Below the pieces are notes generated by a model. That model was not told where the DNA came from. It did no database searches and saw only the letters and a program-made list of their open reading frames with translations. The translations under genes were made by a program, and so were the position numbers. From positions 7,924 to 30,175 of the forward strand of contig AWNV01000023.1 of NCBI GenBank assembly GCA_000493965.1: DNA of 22,252 nucleotides, written 5' to 3'. This DNA comes from Candidatus Aminicenans sakinawicola JGI OTU-1 (GTDB taxonomy: Bacteria; Acidobacteriota; Aminicenantia; Aminicenantales; Aminicenantaceae). Below are positions 6,070-13,253 of this stretch, one piece after another (positions within the stretch are counted from its first letter, which is position 1; every line of letters starts with the position of its first letter).

Positions 6070-7231
6070 CGAAAAAATTAATAAAAAAAGTAAAAAAAGA
6101 AAGCTTCGGAAATTTGGCAAAATAAGACACTGTTTTATCAATGTGCTAATTTTGTTAGTGATCCTAATTGTAATGTTTTGTACTGGGGAATTATTTATAC
6201 ATATTTTTTTTCCATTACCTAAGAACAGCGGAAACCTGTATAGAAATGATTGGAATCGAGATTATCGAAAGTCAGTTTTCATTCCTAATGCTGAAGTGAT
6301 AGATCAAGATGTGCCTACAAAAATTAATTTATTAGGATTAAAAAATAAAGAAATAGGTCTTCACAAAGCTAAAAACATTTTAAGGATATTGATGTTTGGA
6401 GACTCTTTCACTTATGGAGCTGGCCTTAAGATAAAGGAGACTTTACCCAGCCAATTAGAGAGGAGGTTGAATATAGAGAAAAGAGTTGATGTTGAAATTC
6501 AGGTGTTAAATTTTGGAGTTTCTGGAATGAACACATTTCAAGAAACAATGTATGCTTTAAACTATGGACTAAAATTTGATCCGGATATCATTATGATTCA
6601 ATGGCTGTATAATGATATTGAAATGAATGGTTATACGCTTCAAGACTTTGAATATTTTGTGAGAAATCGCATTCTACTTAAAAAAAGCAATCAGGCATTC
6701 TCAGAGTTGGTGCCGGGAGAAGCGATAGGATCTTATAAGGATAACAAGAATATAAGGATGCTTTTTTGGAATTTCTATGAGAAACTGAAGAAAAAATCTA
6801 GGCTTATACATTTCGTTGGAATGCGAATGAAAGTGTTGTTGCAGAAACTTGGTTTAAATTTAAAAACATCAGAAAAGATAATATATTCTGATTTGGTGTC
6901 CGATGGGTTTAAACTAAGCTTCAATTCCCTTAAATTTATTAACAATGAAATAAATAAGCTTGGCATTGAGTTTTATACTATATTGTATCCTCCACTGCAA
7001 AAACTAGATGATGATTACTATAACGACCTAATAAATAAAAAAGTGGAGAACTTTTGTATAAATAGTAATATTAATTGTTTAAATTTATTTGATTGTTTTC
7101 GTGGAGAAGAACCTTCGAAATTACATATATCTAGAATTGACAATCACCCCAATCGATATGCTAATAAAATAGCATCAAGAGCCATAGAGAAATATTTAAA
7201 ACGAGAATCAAAATTATTCAGGGGAAAATAA
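6062..7231 (+). CDS. Membrane-anchored SGNH/GDSL hydrolase-like protein (SGNH-B)
   Basis: 389 residues. A very basic N-terminus (many Lys/Arg in residues 4-22) precedes a membrane helix at about 25-45, giving an N-in anchor with the bulk outside the membrane. All SGNH blocks are seen: 'RILMFGDSFTYGAG' (S115), 'LNFGVSGMNTFQE' (block II glycines about 152-155), 'QWLYNDIEMNG' (N184) and a C-terminal 'RIDNHPNRYANK' (D360, H362). This Ser-Asp-His set is complete, unlike the two SGNH-A proteins. Overall similarity to SGNH-A is low outside the motifs, so it is an older paralogue or separate acquisition. A role in acylating or deacylating an extracellular glycan is inferred from the family and locus. 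It sits 51 bp upstream of SGNH-A'. Confidence 0.8.
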   Translation: MANEKINKKSKKRKLRKFGKIRHCFINVLILLVILIVMFCTGELFIHIFFPLPKNSGNLYRNDWNRDYRKSVFIPNAEVIDQDVPTKINLLGLKNKEIGLHKAKNILRILMFGDSFTYGAGLKIKETLPSQLERRLNIEKRVDVEIQVLNFGVSGMNTFQETMYALNYGLKFDPDIIMIQWLYNDIEMNGYTLQDFEYFVRNRILLKKSNQAFSELVPGEAIGSYKDNKNIRMLFWNFYEKLKKKSRLIHFVGMRMKVLLQKLGLNLKTSEKIIYSDLVSDGFKLSFNSLKFINNEINKLGIEFYTILYPPLQKLDDDYYNDLINKKVENFCINSNINCLNLFDCFRGEEPSKLHISRIDNHPNRYANKIASRAIEKYLKRESKLFRGK

Positions 7232-7282
7232 TAGGAAGTAATTGAAATTATAGAAAAGCTGGAGAGTCTAAAAGAATTATAT

Positions 7283-8512
7283 ATGAAAGGAAATTCTAAA
7301 TCCCTAAAAAAGTCTAATATTAGAAGTGTGGTAACAAATATTTCCCTATCTTTTATCATCTTTTTGATATTTCTCGGAGGTTTAGAAGGTATATTACGCA
7401 TCACACATTTATTTGGGGCGCGAATTTCTTGGTCAGAACCAGATCCTGTTTTGGGTTACAGATTTACCCCTGGCCGAAAATATTGGTCTAATGAAGAGAA
7501 TGATCATCCCATTACCGGAAGAATCAACAGTTATGGATATAGAGATAAAGAATGGTCACTTAAAAAACCTCCTAATACTTATAGAATTGCAGTTTTAGGA
7601 GATAGCTTTGTGGAAGCATTTCAAGTTGAGACGGATTGTACTTTCTTAGCACTAACGGAAAAGCAACTAAATAGGAACCATAATATTAAAGTTGAATTAA
7701 TGAACTTTGGACGCTCTGGATTTACACAAACTGAAGAGCTATTAGTTTTAAAAAAAGAGGTTGTTCAGTTTTCTCCAGATATGGTTATATTGTTTTTTCT
7801 CCCAGGGAATGATATCGAAGATGTAAGCAGAGAAACTGCCCCTGATCTAATGCGCCCATTTTATCATATTTCAGAAAGTGGGGAATTGATACTCGATACA
7901 AGTTTCGTAGAAATGCGAGAATTCAAACTCAAATGTTTTATAAACTGGTTTAAACAGCATTCAGCAATGATTTCTCTTCTTTGTGAAAGGTATAATCTTT
8001 ATAAAAAACAAAAGAGATCCAAAGCCAAAAGTGGAGCAAATGCTAAGGGAGGAGAAATATCGCCAAAAAAGTTAGCAGGTTATTTAAGCTTATGTACAGA
8101 TAATGCAGATTCTGCATATGTTAGGAATTATAAACATAATAAGATATTGATTAAAGCTATTGCAGAATACTGCAAAGATAAAGGAATCCAATTTATGTTA
8201 ATCACTATCAATAATAATGCTTATATTCCAGAAGTTGATAATAAATATAAACTTATTGATCCGACTTTTAATCCGAATTTCTTTGAAGACGATTTGGGGA
8301 ATTTTACACAGTCAATCAATGTGGAATATCTAGGATTACAAAGAAAATTCCGAGAGTATTATGAAAACAGGGGCGTTTTTTTACATTGGGGGCACTGGAA
8401 TTATGAAGGGCATAGAGTAGTCGCAAATGCCCTTACTGATAAACTAAGTTCAATTTTTAGGGTACTATGCCCCAGAAGAAATCATAAGGTGTTATCTCAC
8501 GAGATTCCTTGA
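7283..8512 (+). CDS. Membrane-anchored SGNH/GDSL hydrolase-like protein (SGNH-A', near-duplicate)
   Basis: 409 residues. The anchor helix is at about 18-38. GDSF nucleophile S108, the 'MNFGRSGFTQTEEL' block, N in 'FFLPGNDIED' and the C-terminal 'HWGHWNYEGH' are as in SGNH-A. From residue 41 to about 386 it is roughly 87% identical to the protein at 3632. The N-terminal tails differ, and the last about 20 residues ('FRVLCPRRNHKVLSHEIP') are unrelated to the SGNH-A ending. Those last codons overlap the start of an out-of-frame coding remnant at 8448-8687. I infer that this copy recombined into a foreign gene fragment that now supplies its terminal codons. Like SGNH-A it lacks an obvious block V aspartate. 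It ends the duplicated module. Confidence 0.82.
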   Translation: MKGNSKSLKKSNIRSVVTNISLSFIIFLIFLGGLEGILRITHLFGARISWSEPDPVLGYRFTPGRKYWSNEENDHPITGRINSYGYRDKEWSLKKPPNTYRIAVLGDSFVEAFQVETDCTFLALTEKQLNRNHNIKVELMNFGRSGFTQTEELLVLKKEVVQFSPDMVILFFLPGNDIEDVSRETAPDLMRPFYHISESGELILDTSFVEMREFKLKCFINWFKQHSAMISLLCERYNLYKKQKRSKAKSGANAKGGEISPKKLAGYLSLCTDNADSAYVRNYKHNKILIKAIAEYCKDKGIQFMLITINNNAYIPEVDNKYKLIDPTFNPNFFEDDLGNFTQSINVEYLGLQRKFREYYENRGVFLHWGHWNYEGHRVVANALTDKLSSIFRVLCPRRNHKVLSHEIP

Positions 8513-8687
8513 TAAAGTTCATGTTGAGTACCTTAGAAACGAAAGATATAGTATAAAAAAAGGCATTTCTGATACTTACGAAATTTATGGGAAGAGAAAA
8601 GATCATAACAATGTACTTTTTAGATGGGCTAGTTCTAAAGTGGACAGTCGTCTCTCTTTAATAGAGCTATGTGTAAAACAATACTAA
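8448..8687 (+). pseudogene. Possible 3' remnant of an unrecognised gene between SGNH-A' and galE
   Basis: A frame with no stop from 8448 to TAA at 8685-8687 encodes about 79 residues of protein-like composition, such as 'GYYAPEEIIRCYLTRFLDK' and 'FRWASSKVDSRLSLIEL'. It lacks a plausible start with a Shine-Dalgarno site. It overlaps the 3' end of the SGNH-A' gene in another frame and runs 19 bases into galE. I do not recognise the family. It could be chance, but the composition is more gene-like than the surrounding intergenic DNA. Confidence 0.35.
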
Positions 8688-9646
8688 TTGCAGGTGGTGC
8701 AGGATATATCGGTTCACATATGCTGAGAGCTTTACTCGAAGAAGGATTTAGCCCCGTTGTCTTCGACAATCTAAGCACAGGTCACAAAGAATTCATTCCT
8801 AAAAATACAATTTTCATTAAAGGAGATCTATGCAAAGAAAATGATATTCAAAAGATTTTCGAAAAGATTCCTATTGATGCAGTAATGCACTTTGCAGCCT
8901 CAGCACTGGTATCGGAGTCAATGAATAATCCTATTAAATATTATTATAATAATGTATCTGCCTTTATTAATTTGTTAAATGCGATGTTAAAACATAAAAT
9001 AAAAAAGCTCATCTTCTCATCCACTTGTGCAGTCTATGGAGAGCCTAAAAGAGTACCAATAAGAGAAGATGATGATAATAATCCTACTAATCCTTATGGT
9101 CGTTCAAAGTTAATGGTTGAAAGAATAATAAAAGATATTGCCGAAACCTATGATTTTTCTTATATATCACTACGGTATTTTAATGTTGCTGGTGCTCATC
9201 CTTCCGGAGGAATAGGAGAATGGCATAATCCAGAAACCCATCTAATACCTAATATTTTAAAAGTTGCTAATGGTCAGAAGAAAAAATTAATAATTTTTGG
9301 AGATGATTATCCAACACCTGATGGTACATGTATAAGAGACTATATTTATATAGAAGACTTATGCCAAGCACATCTTTTAGCGTTGAAGGCATTAAGAGAA
9401 GGAATGAGAAGCGATGTATTTAACCTGGGAGATGGTAGCGGTTACTCTATAAAAGAAGTAGTACAGGCGGCAGAAAAAGTAATCAGTAAAAAAGTAAATG
9501 TTGAAATTGGATCGCGCCGTCTGGGTGATCCTGCGCGACTTATAGCTTCATATGAGAAAGCAAAGAAAAATTTAGGGTGGGAACCAAAAGCAGATTTAAA
9601 GAAGATAATAAAATCGGCTTGGGAATGGGAGAAAAGGATTCATTAG
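8669..9646 (+). CDS. galE: UDP-glucose 4-epimerase (GalE-type extended SDR)
   Basis: 325 residues, the normal length for short bacterial GalE. The N-terminal NAD-binding Rossmann motif is 'GGAGYIGSH' (G9, G12, G15), then 'VVFDNLSTGH', typical of GalE. 'FAASALVSESMNNP' and the catalytic set S118/T119 in 'FSSTCAVYGEP' and Y143-x3-K147 in 'NPYGRSK' are intact. 'LRYFNVAGAHPSGGIGE' and 'GTCIRDYIYIEDLC' are diagnostic GalE blocks. It interconverts UDP-glucose and UDP-galactose (or the N-acetyl forms) in the cytoplasm and here would supply galactose-type donors for surface glycan. The ATG at 8669 has no good Shine-Dalgarno site. It overlaps an apparent gene remnant, so its promoter arrangement may be secondary. 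The exact substrate (Glc, GlcNAc or uronate) cannot be told from sequence alone. Confidence 0.9.
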   Translation: MCKTILIAGGAGYIGSHMLRALLEEGFSPVVFDNLSTGHKEFIPKNTIFIKGDLCKENDIQKIFEKIPIDAVMHFAASALVSESMNNPIKYYYNNVSAFINLLNAMLKHKIKKLIFSSTCAVYGEPKRVPIREDDDNNPTNPYGRSKLMVERIIKDIAETYDFSYISLRYFNVAGAHPSGGIGEWHNPETHLIPNILKVANGQKKKLIIFGDDYPTPDGTCIRDYIYIEDLCQAHLLALKALREGMRSDVFNLGDGSGYSIKEVVQAAEKVISKKVNVEIGSRRLGDPARLIASYEKAKKNLGWEPKADLKKIIKSAWEWEKRIH

Positions 9647-9845
9647 CATCAAATAATTATAGAATTTATTTTTTGTTCATTGATAAAAGAGGAATCACGA
9701 ACATAGGGAAGAAGATTTAAATTCAAAATTGCTTACTTTGTGGGACATATTTTGATAGACATCTTTTATTTAATGTAGTCAAAGAAGAAAATCCAATATA
9801 TTTAATTGGTTCCCTTCTATTTTGTGTGGGTAAAAGATTATATAA

Positions 9846-9897
9846 TGGTCTTATCAATTCAGACCAAAAAAGGTCGCAATTTAAGGTGTATCTCCTT
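9846..9897 (+). repeat. Left inverted terminal repeat of the IS3-family element
   Basis: 52 bp that align with the reverse complement of 11043-11093. Shared blocks are TGGTC, AGACCAAAA and the inner TTTAAGGTGTAT(C/T)TCCTT. Confidence 0.7.
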
Positions 9898-9920
9898 ACA
9901 ATATAATAAGGAGGATACCA

Positions 9921-10206
9921 TTGAGAAAAAGAAAGACTTACGATGACAATTTTAAAGCGAGAGTGGCATTGGAAGTAATCAAAGGAGAGCGGACGATCTC
10001 GGAGATTGCGAGTCAGTTTGAGGTTCATCCCAATCAGATAACGAAATGGAAGAAACAAGAATGTCTCCAGTATTTTTTCTAAGAAGAAAGATCCTGAGAT
10101 TGATGAGCTGAGGAAACTAAATGAAGAGCTGTACAAGAAGATCGGGAAGCAGAACATCGAGCTTGAGTTTCTAAAAAAAAAGTACAAGCAAATCCAGAAC
10201 CTGTAA
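9921..10206 (+). pseudogene. IS3-family transposase OrfA, frameshifted
   Basis: TTG at 9921, after AAGGAGG (9908-9914), starts 'LRKRKTYDDNFKARVAL' and 'ISEIASQFEVHPNQITKWKK', the helix-turn-helix of IS3 OrfA. This frame stops at a TAA near 10080. The rest of OrfA continues from about 10062 in the +1 frame ('IFSKKKDPEIDEL') through the leucine-zipper-like region ('LEFLKKKYKQIQNL') to TAA 10204-10206. Compared with what I remember of intact relatives, about 8 bases are missing near 10060 (an 'aagTTCTGGAGaatg'-type segment collapsed). That estimate comes from memory of the family, not from an alignment. Confidence 0.8.
10173..10182 (+). promoter_or_regulatory. Likely -1 ribosomal frameshift site of the IS3 element
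   Basis: A run of nine A followed by G, in the A-AAA-AAG style typical of IS3 elements, near the 3' end of orfA. OrfB lies in the -1 frame relative to this part of orfA, as expected for programmed frameshifting to make OrfAB. The upstream orfA frameshift makes it moot in this copy. Confidence 0.45.
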
Positions 10207-10217
10207 AGAGAGAGCTT

Positions 10218-11040
10218 GTGGAAAAGGAACACCAGCAATTGAGCATCCGGAGGCAGTGCGAGATTCTCTCTTTCAACCGGTCTTCTCTGTATTATGAACG
10301 GATCGGGTTGAGTGAGGAGGATCAGAGGATTCTCGATGAAATGGATAAGATATACCTGGATTTCCCCTTTTATGGGAGCAGGAGGATGAGCCGGGAGTTG
10401 AAGCGTTGGGGATATAAAGTTGGTCGGCACAAAGCCTGGAGCCTGATGCGGATTCTTGGGGTGGAGGCGATCTATCCCCGGAAAAGATTGAGTTTTCCTG
10501 ACAAAGAGCATCAGATATATCCTTATCTTCTCCGTGATGTTGAAAATAGACCGGCCTGATATCGCGTGGGCGGCTGACATCACTGACATCCGGTTGAAGC
10601 ATGGATTCGTATACCTGGTGGCGGTAATGGATATATACAGCCGTTATATCGTCTCTTGGCGGATCTCCAACACCCTGGAGCCGGATTTCTGTTGTGAGGC
10701 TTTAAAAGAGGCTCTGGAAAGAGGAAACCCGGAGTATTTCAACACGGACCAGGGGGCGCAGTTTACAAGCAAGAATTTCACCTCAATTCTCCAGGAGAAA
10801 AAGATTAAAATCAGCATGGATGGCAAAGGCCGTGTAATTGATAATATCTTCATAGAACGGTTCTGGAGAACTCTTAAGTATGAGGAAGTTTATACCAAAT
10901 CCTATGAGACTGTAGCAGAATGTATAGTAAACATCGGGGAATTTATTCGAAAATATAATCAAGATAGGTTGCATCAATCCTTAGGGGAATACGATACACC
11001 TTTCGAGGCTTATCGGCAGATGCAAATGGCTGTGACATGA
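10218..11040 (+). pseudogene. IS3-family transposase OrfB (DDE integrase core), frameshifted
   Basis: GTG at 10218 opens the HTH_21-like region ('LSIRRQCEILSFNRSSLYY', 'YGSRRMSRELKRWGYKVGR'). The frame breaks at about 10546-10549, where one extra A in an AAAA run shifts reading by +1. The integrase core continues in the next frame to TGA 11038-11040. That half keeps all the catalytic positions: D in 'AWAADITDIRL', D in 'FNTDQGAQFTSK', and E in 'DNIFIERFWRTLKYEEVY'. It ends 'RLHQSLGEYDTPFEAYRQ', as in IS150-type enzymes. The two halves would need fusion to work, so I call it inactive unless the extra A is a sequencing error or slippage site. Confidence 0.85.
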
Positions 11041-11042
11041 TC

Positions 11043-11093
11043 AAGGAAATACACCTTAAAAAAGATTCAATTTTGGTCTTGACAACTGGACCA
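11043..11093 (-). repeat. Right inverted terminal repeat of the IS3-family element
   Basis: Reverse complement of the left end, with mismatches in the middle. The outer TGGTC and AGACCAAAA blocks and the inner AAGGTGTATTTCCTT block match. Confidence 0.7.
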
Positions 11094-11424
11094 CTTCACG
11101 TCTCAACGAATTCATGGATCAAACTTTTTTACATTTCGCAGAGATGTTCAACAAATTTTAGAGGTATCTGATTTAAAAATAGCATACTATCTTAGAGAAA
11201 AGTTTCCTGATATTAACAATTTTGCTGATAGAATGTTTGCAACATCATTTGGAAGGCTTCTTACAAGAAACGGTAGAAAAACTCTGAATATGTTTGAGTT
11301 GAACCAATACATTAATAAGTACTATTCTATTGGCAAATGGGTTTTTCATAATCCAAGAATAGCTATAAATATAATAAGAATTTTGCTTTCAAAAATTAAG
11401 AAGCTAAATAATAAAAATTGCTGA
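11094..11424 (+). pseudogene. 3' part of an unrecognised gene truncated at the IS3 insertion
   Basis: The frame is open from the IS boundary to TGA 11422-11424 and gives about 109 residues, including 'FFTFRRDVQQILEVSDLKI', 'FADRMFATSFGRLLTRNGR' and a very basic C-terminus 'LLSKIKKLNNKNC'. Composition and uninterrupted reading suggest real coding sequence, with the 5' part removed or disrupted by the element. The left flank (9721-9845) is also open in one frame, but I cannot join the two into a recognisable protein. An internal ATG at 11233 has no Shine-Dalgarno site. The family is unknown; a glycan-locus enzyme is plausible from position only. Confidence 0.5.
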
Positions 11425-11549
11425 TGGAAGCGTCTACAAAACCGTGATGAGATGTAATAAAAAACTTATTTCGAGCATCATCAAGCAACTTTAGGACAAA
11501 GCCTTCTCTTAAAAAATATAAAATATCTGAATTGGAAAGTTCTTTATAA

Positions 11550-12443
11550 TTGGATAAAAAAGTGAATTATAATACGCCTCGCTTGAGTATTGGCATTCCT
11601 GTTTTTAACGGTGAAAGATACCTTGGTGAAACGCTAGATTCACTTTTAGTACAAAAATATTCAGATTTCGAGCTCATTATTTCAGATAACGCTTCGACTG
11701 ACAATACCCAAGAGATTTGCAGCAATTATGCAGCAAAAGATAATCGCATTCATTATTTCAGAAATAAAATTAACTTAGGCGCAGCTTACAATTATAATAG
11801 AGTTTTTAATCTAGCTAAAGGGGAATATTTCAAGTGGGCAGCGCACGACGATTTGTATTCTCCAGAGTTTCTAGAAAAATGCATTGAGGTACTTGATAAG
11901 GATAATTCTGCAGTCTTATGTTATTCAAGAGCGAAGAACATTGATGAACATGGAAGAGTCCAAGCTAATTATGCATCTATTCCTAACTTCAATTTACCGA
12001 AGTCATCAATGCGTTTTTTTGGGTGCTTATGTGTTTCTCACGCTTATTATCCAATTTTCGGTGTGATACGTAGGAAAACCCTAAAAAAGACGAATCTTAT
12101 TGGAAATTACCCAGCGTCAGATACAATTTTGCTAGCAAAACTTGTGCTGTTAGGTAAGCTTCATGAAATTCCTGATTATCTATTTTTTAAAAGAGATTGT
12201 CCGCAAAATTCTTGGAGGGCATATCCTTCCAGTCATGCGCGACAAGCATGGTTTGACCCAACTAGAATCAATAAGATTATATTTCCGCATTGGCGGCTTT
12301 TAGTCGAGCATTTTATTTCGATATTAACTACTTCGCTTAGTTGGGATGAGCAAATTAGGTGCTATATATACTTGATATGGTGGATTAGGCTAAATTGGAG
12401 ATACCTAGCAAAAAACATAATTTTGCAAGAACCAAATGATTGA
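11550..12443 (+). CDS. Family 2 glycosyltransferase (GT-A fold)
   Basis: 297 residues from a TTG start, with the only Shine-Dalgarno-like sequence (GGAAAG at 11534) weak and distant, so the start is uncertain. An ATT or later start would shorten only the tail before 'RLSIGIPVFNGERYL', the nucleotide-binding first strand. 'DFELIISDNASTDNTQEIC' is the classic GT2 block. The metal-binding D-x-D equivalent is 'AAHDDLYSPEFLEKC' (D100-D101). The C-terminal region has aromatic-rich, possibly membrane-associating segments (residues about 245-295). It probably transfers a sugar from a nucleotide donor to a growing glycan or lipid carrier at the inner membrane face. It directly precedes rfbF by 32 bp, so it likely uses products of the nearby sugar pathway. 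Confidence 0.88.
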   Translation: MDKKVNYNTPRLSIGIPVFNGERYLGETLDSLLVQKYSDFELIISDNASTDNTQEICSNYAAKDNRIHYFRNKINLGAAYNYNRVFNLAKGEYFKWAAHDDLYSPEFLEKCIEVLDKDNSAVLCYSRAKNIDEHGRVQANYASIPNFNLPKSSMRFFGCLCVSHAYYPIFGVIRRKTLKKTNLIGNYPASDTILLAKLVLLGKLHEIPDYLFFKRDCPQNSWRAYPSSHARQAWFDPTRINKIIFPHWRLLVEHFISILTTSLSWDEQIRCYIYLIWWIRLNWRYLAKNIILQEPND

Positions 12444-12475
12444 CAATAATTTAAATTAAAAAAAGGAGAATAGAA

Positions 12476-13249
12476 ATGAAGGTTGGAATACTTGCTGGAG
12501 GATTTGGTTCGCGGCTTGCTGAAGAAACAGAAATTAAGCCAAAGCCAATGGTAGAGATCGGCGGAAAGCCAATTCTTTGGCATATTATGATGTATTATTC
12601 TTATTACGGCTTTAAAAATTTTGTTATAGCTCTTGGCTACAAAGGTGAAGTGCTAAAAAAATATATAGTAGATTATTGTGCCCTCCAGAGCAATCTAAGC
12701 GTAAATTTGAAAGACGGTAAAGTCAAGATTAGTAATAGACATAAACAGGATTGGACAGTTGATTTAATTAATACAGGAATCCATTCCCAAACTGGTGGAC
12801 GTATTAAGCAACTAGCTCCTTATTTAGGAAATAAAACATTCATGCTTACCTGGGGTGACGGAGTCTCTAATGTGAATTTGCATAAACTGTTGACCTTCCA
12901 TCGCTCACACGGCAAATTAGCTACACTTACAGCTGTCCGCCCTCCTGCAAGATATGGGCATATTAAATTTGAGGGGGGAAAAGTAATAGAATTTACTGAG
13001 AAGCCCCAGATAGGGGAAGGATGGATAAATGGCGCATTTTTTGTCCTCGAGCCTGGAATATTTGATTACATTAAAGGTGACGACACAGTTTGGGAAAGAG
13101 AATCTTTAGGAAGATTGGCAAAAGATGGGCAGTTGATGGGTTATCAACACAGATCTTTCTGGCAATGCATGGATACTCTGCGTGAGAAATATTTTCTAGA
13201 GTCTCTTTGGCAGAGTGGTAATGCACCATGGAAGATTTGGAAAGACTAA
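12476..13249 (+). CDS. rfbF: Glucose-1-phosphate cytidylyltransferase
   Basis: 257 residues, the family length. The nucleotidyltransferase signature 'ILAGGFGSRLAEETEIKPKPM' is at 5-25 (listed in two parts: GGFGSR and KPKPM), followed by 'IGGKPILWHIMMYYSYYGF', which is very characteristic of RfbF. 'TGIHSQTGGRIKQL' and the metal-binding D128 in 'LTWGDGVSN' also fit RfbF, as does 'GWINGAFFVLEPG' for the sugar site. It makes CDP-glucose from CTP and glucose-1-phosphate, the first step to CDP-deoxy and CDP-branched sugars. GGAG (12464-12467) is a good Shine-Dalgarno site. The classical partner RfbG (CDP-glucose 4,6-dehydratase) is not in the window; the next gene is a different SDR. Confidence 0.93.
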   Translation: MKVGILAGGFGSRLAEETEIKPKPMVEIGGKPILWHIMMYYSYYGFKNFVIALGYKGEVLKKYIVDYCALQSNLSVNLKDGKVKISNRHKQDWTVDLINTGIHSQTGGRIKQLAPYLGNKTFMLTWGDGVSNVNLHKLLTFHRSHGKLATLTAVRPPARYGHIKFEGGKVIEFTEKPQIGEGWINGAFFVLEPGIFDYIKGDDTVWERESLGRLAKDGQLMGYQHRSFWQCMDTLREKYFLESLWQSGNAPWKIWKD

Positions 13250-13253
13250 TATT

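Larger units (their letters stand above)
9846..11093 (+). mobile_element. IS3-family insertion sequence, about 1.25 kb, degenerate
   Basis: Inverted ends begin TGGTC (9846) and, on the other strand, TGGTC (from 11093). Inside lie orfA and orfB of an IS3-type (IS150-like) transposase in the usual order. Both frames carry frameshifts, so this copy is probably inactive. I see no clear 3-5 bp target duplication (left TATAA, right CTTCA), so the ends may be slightly off or the flanks have changed. The right flank is the open 3' part of another gene. Confidence 0.85.

Noticed and set aside
9723..10589. Long reverse-strand open frame (288 residues) across the left half of the IS3-type element
   Set aside because: It is antisense to orfA/orfB, crosses the element's end, and its translation shows no family pattern; the forward-strand transposase explains the sequence.
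11483..11512. Possible fourth IS-end scar (CAACTTTAGGACAAAGCCTT)
   Set aside because: Resembles the scar core TCACTTTGGGACAAAGCCTAA over only about 20 bp, with several differences and no shared outer block; could be chance.
13215..13253. Upstream in-frame ATG for the SDR gene
   Set aside because: It would overlap rfbF by 35 bases and add residues before the conserved Rossmann start; ATG 13254 fits the family.
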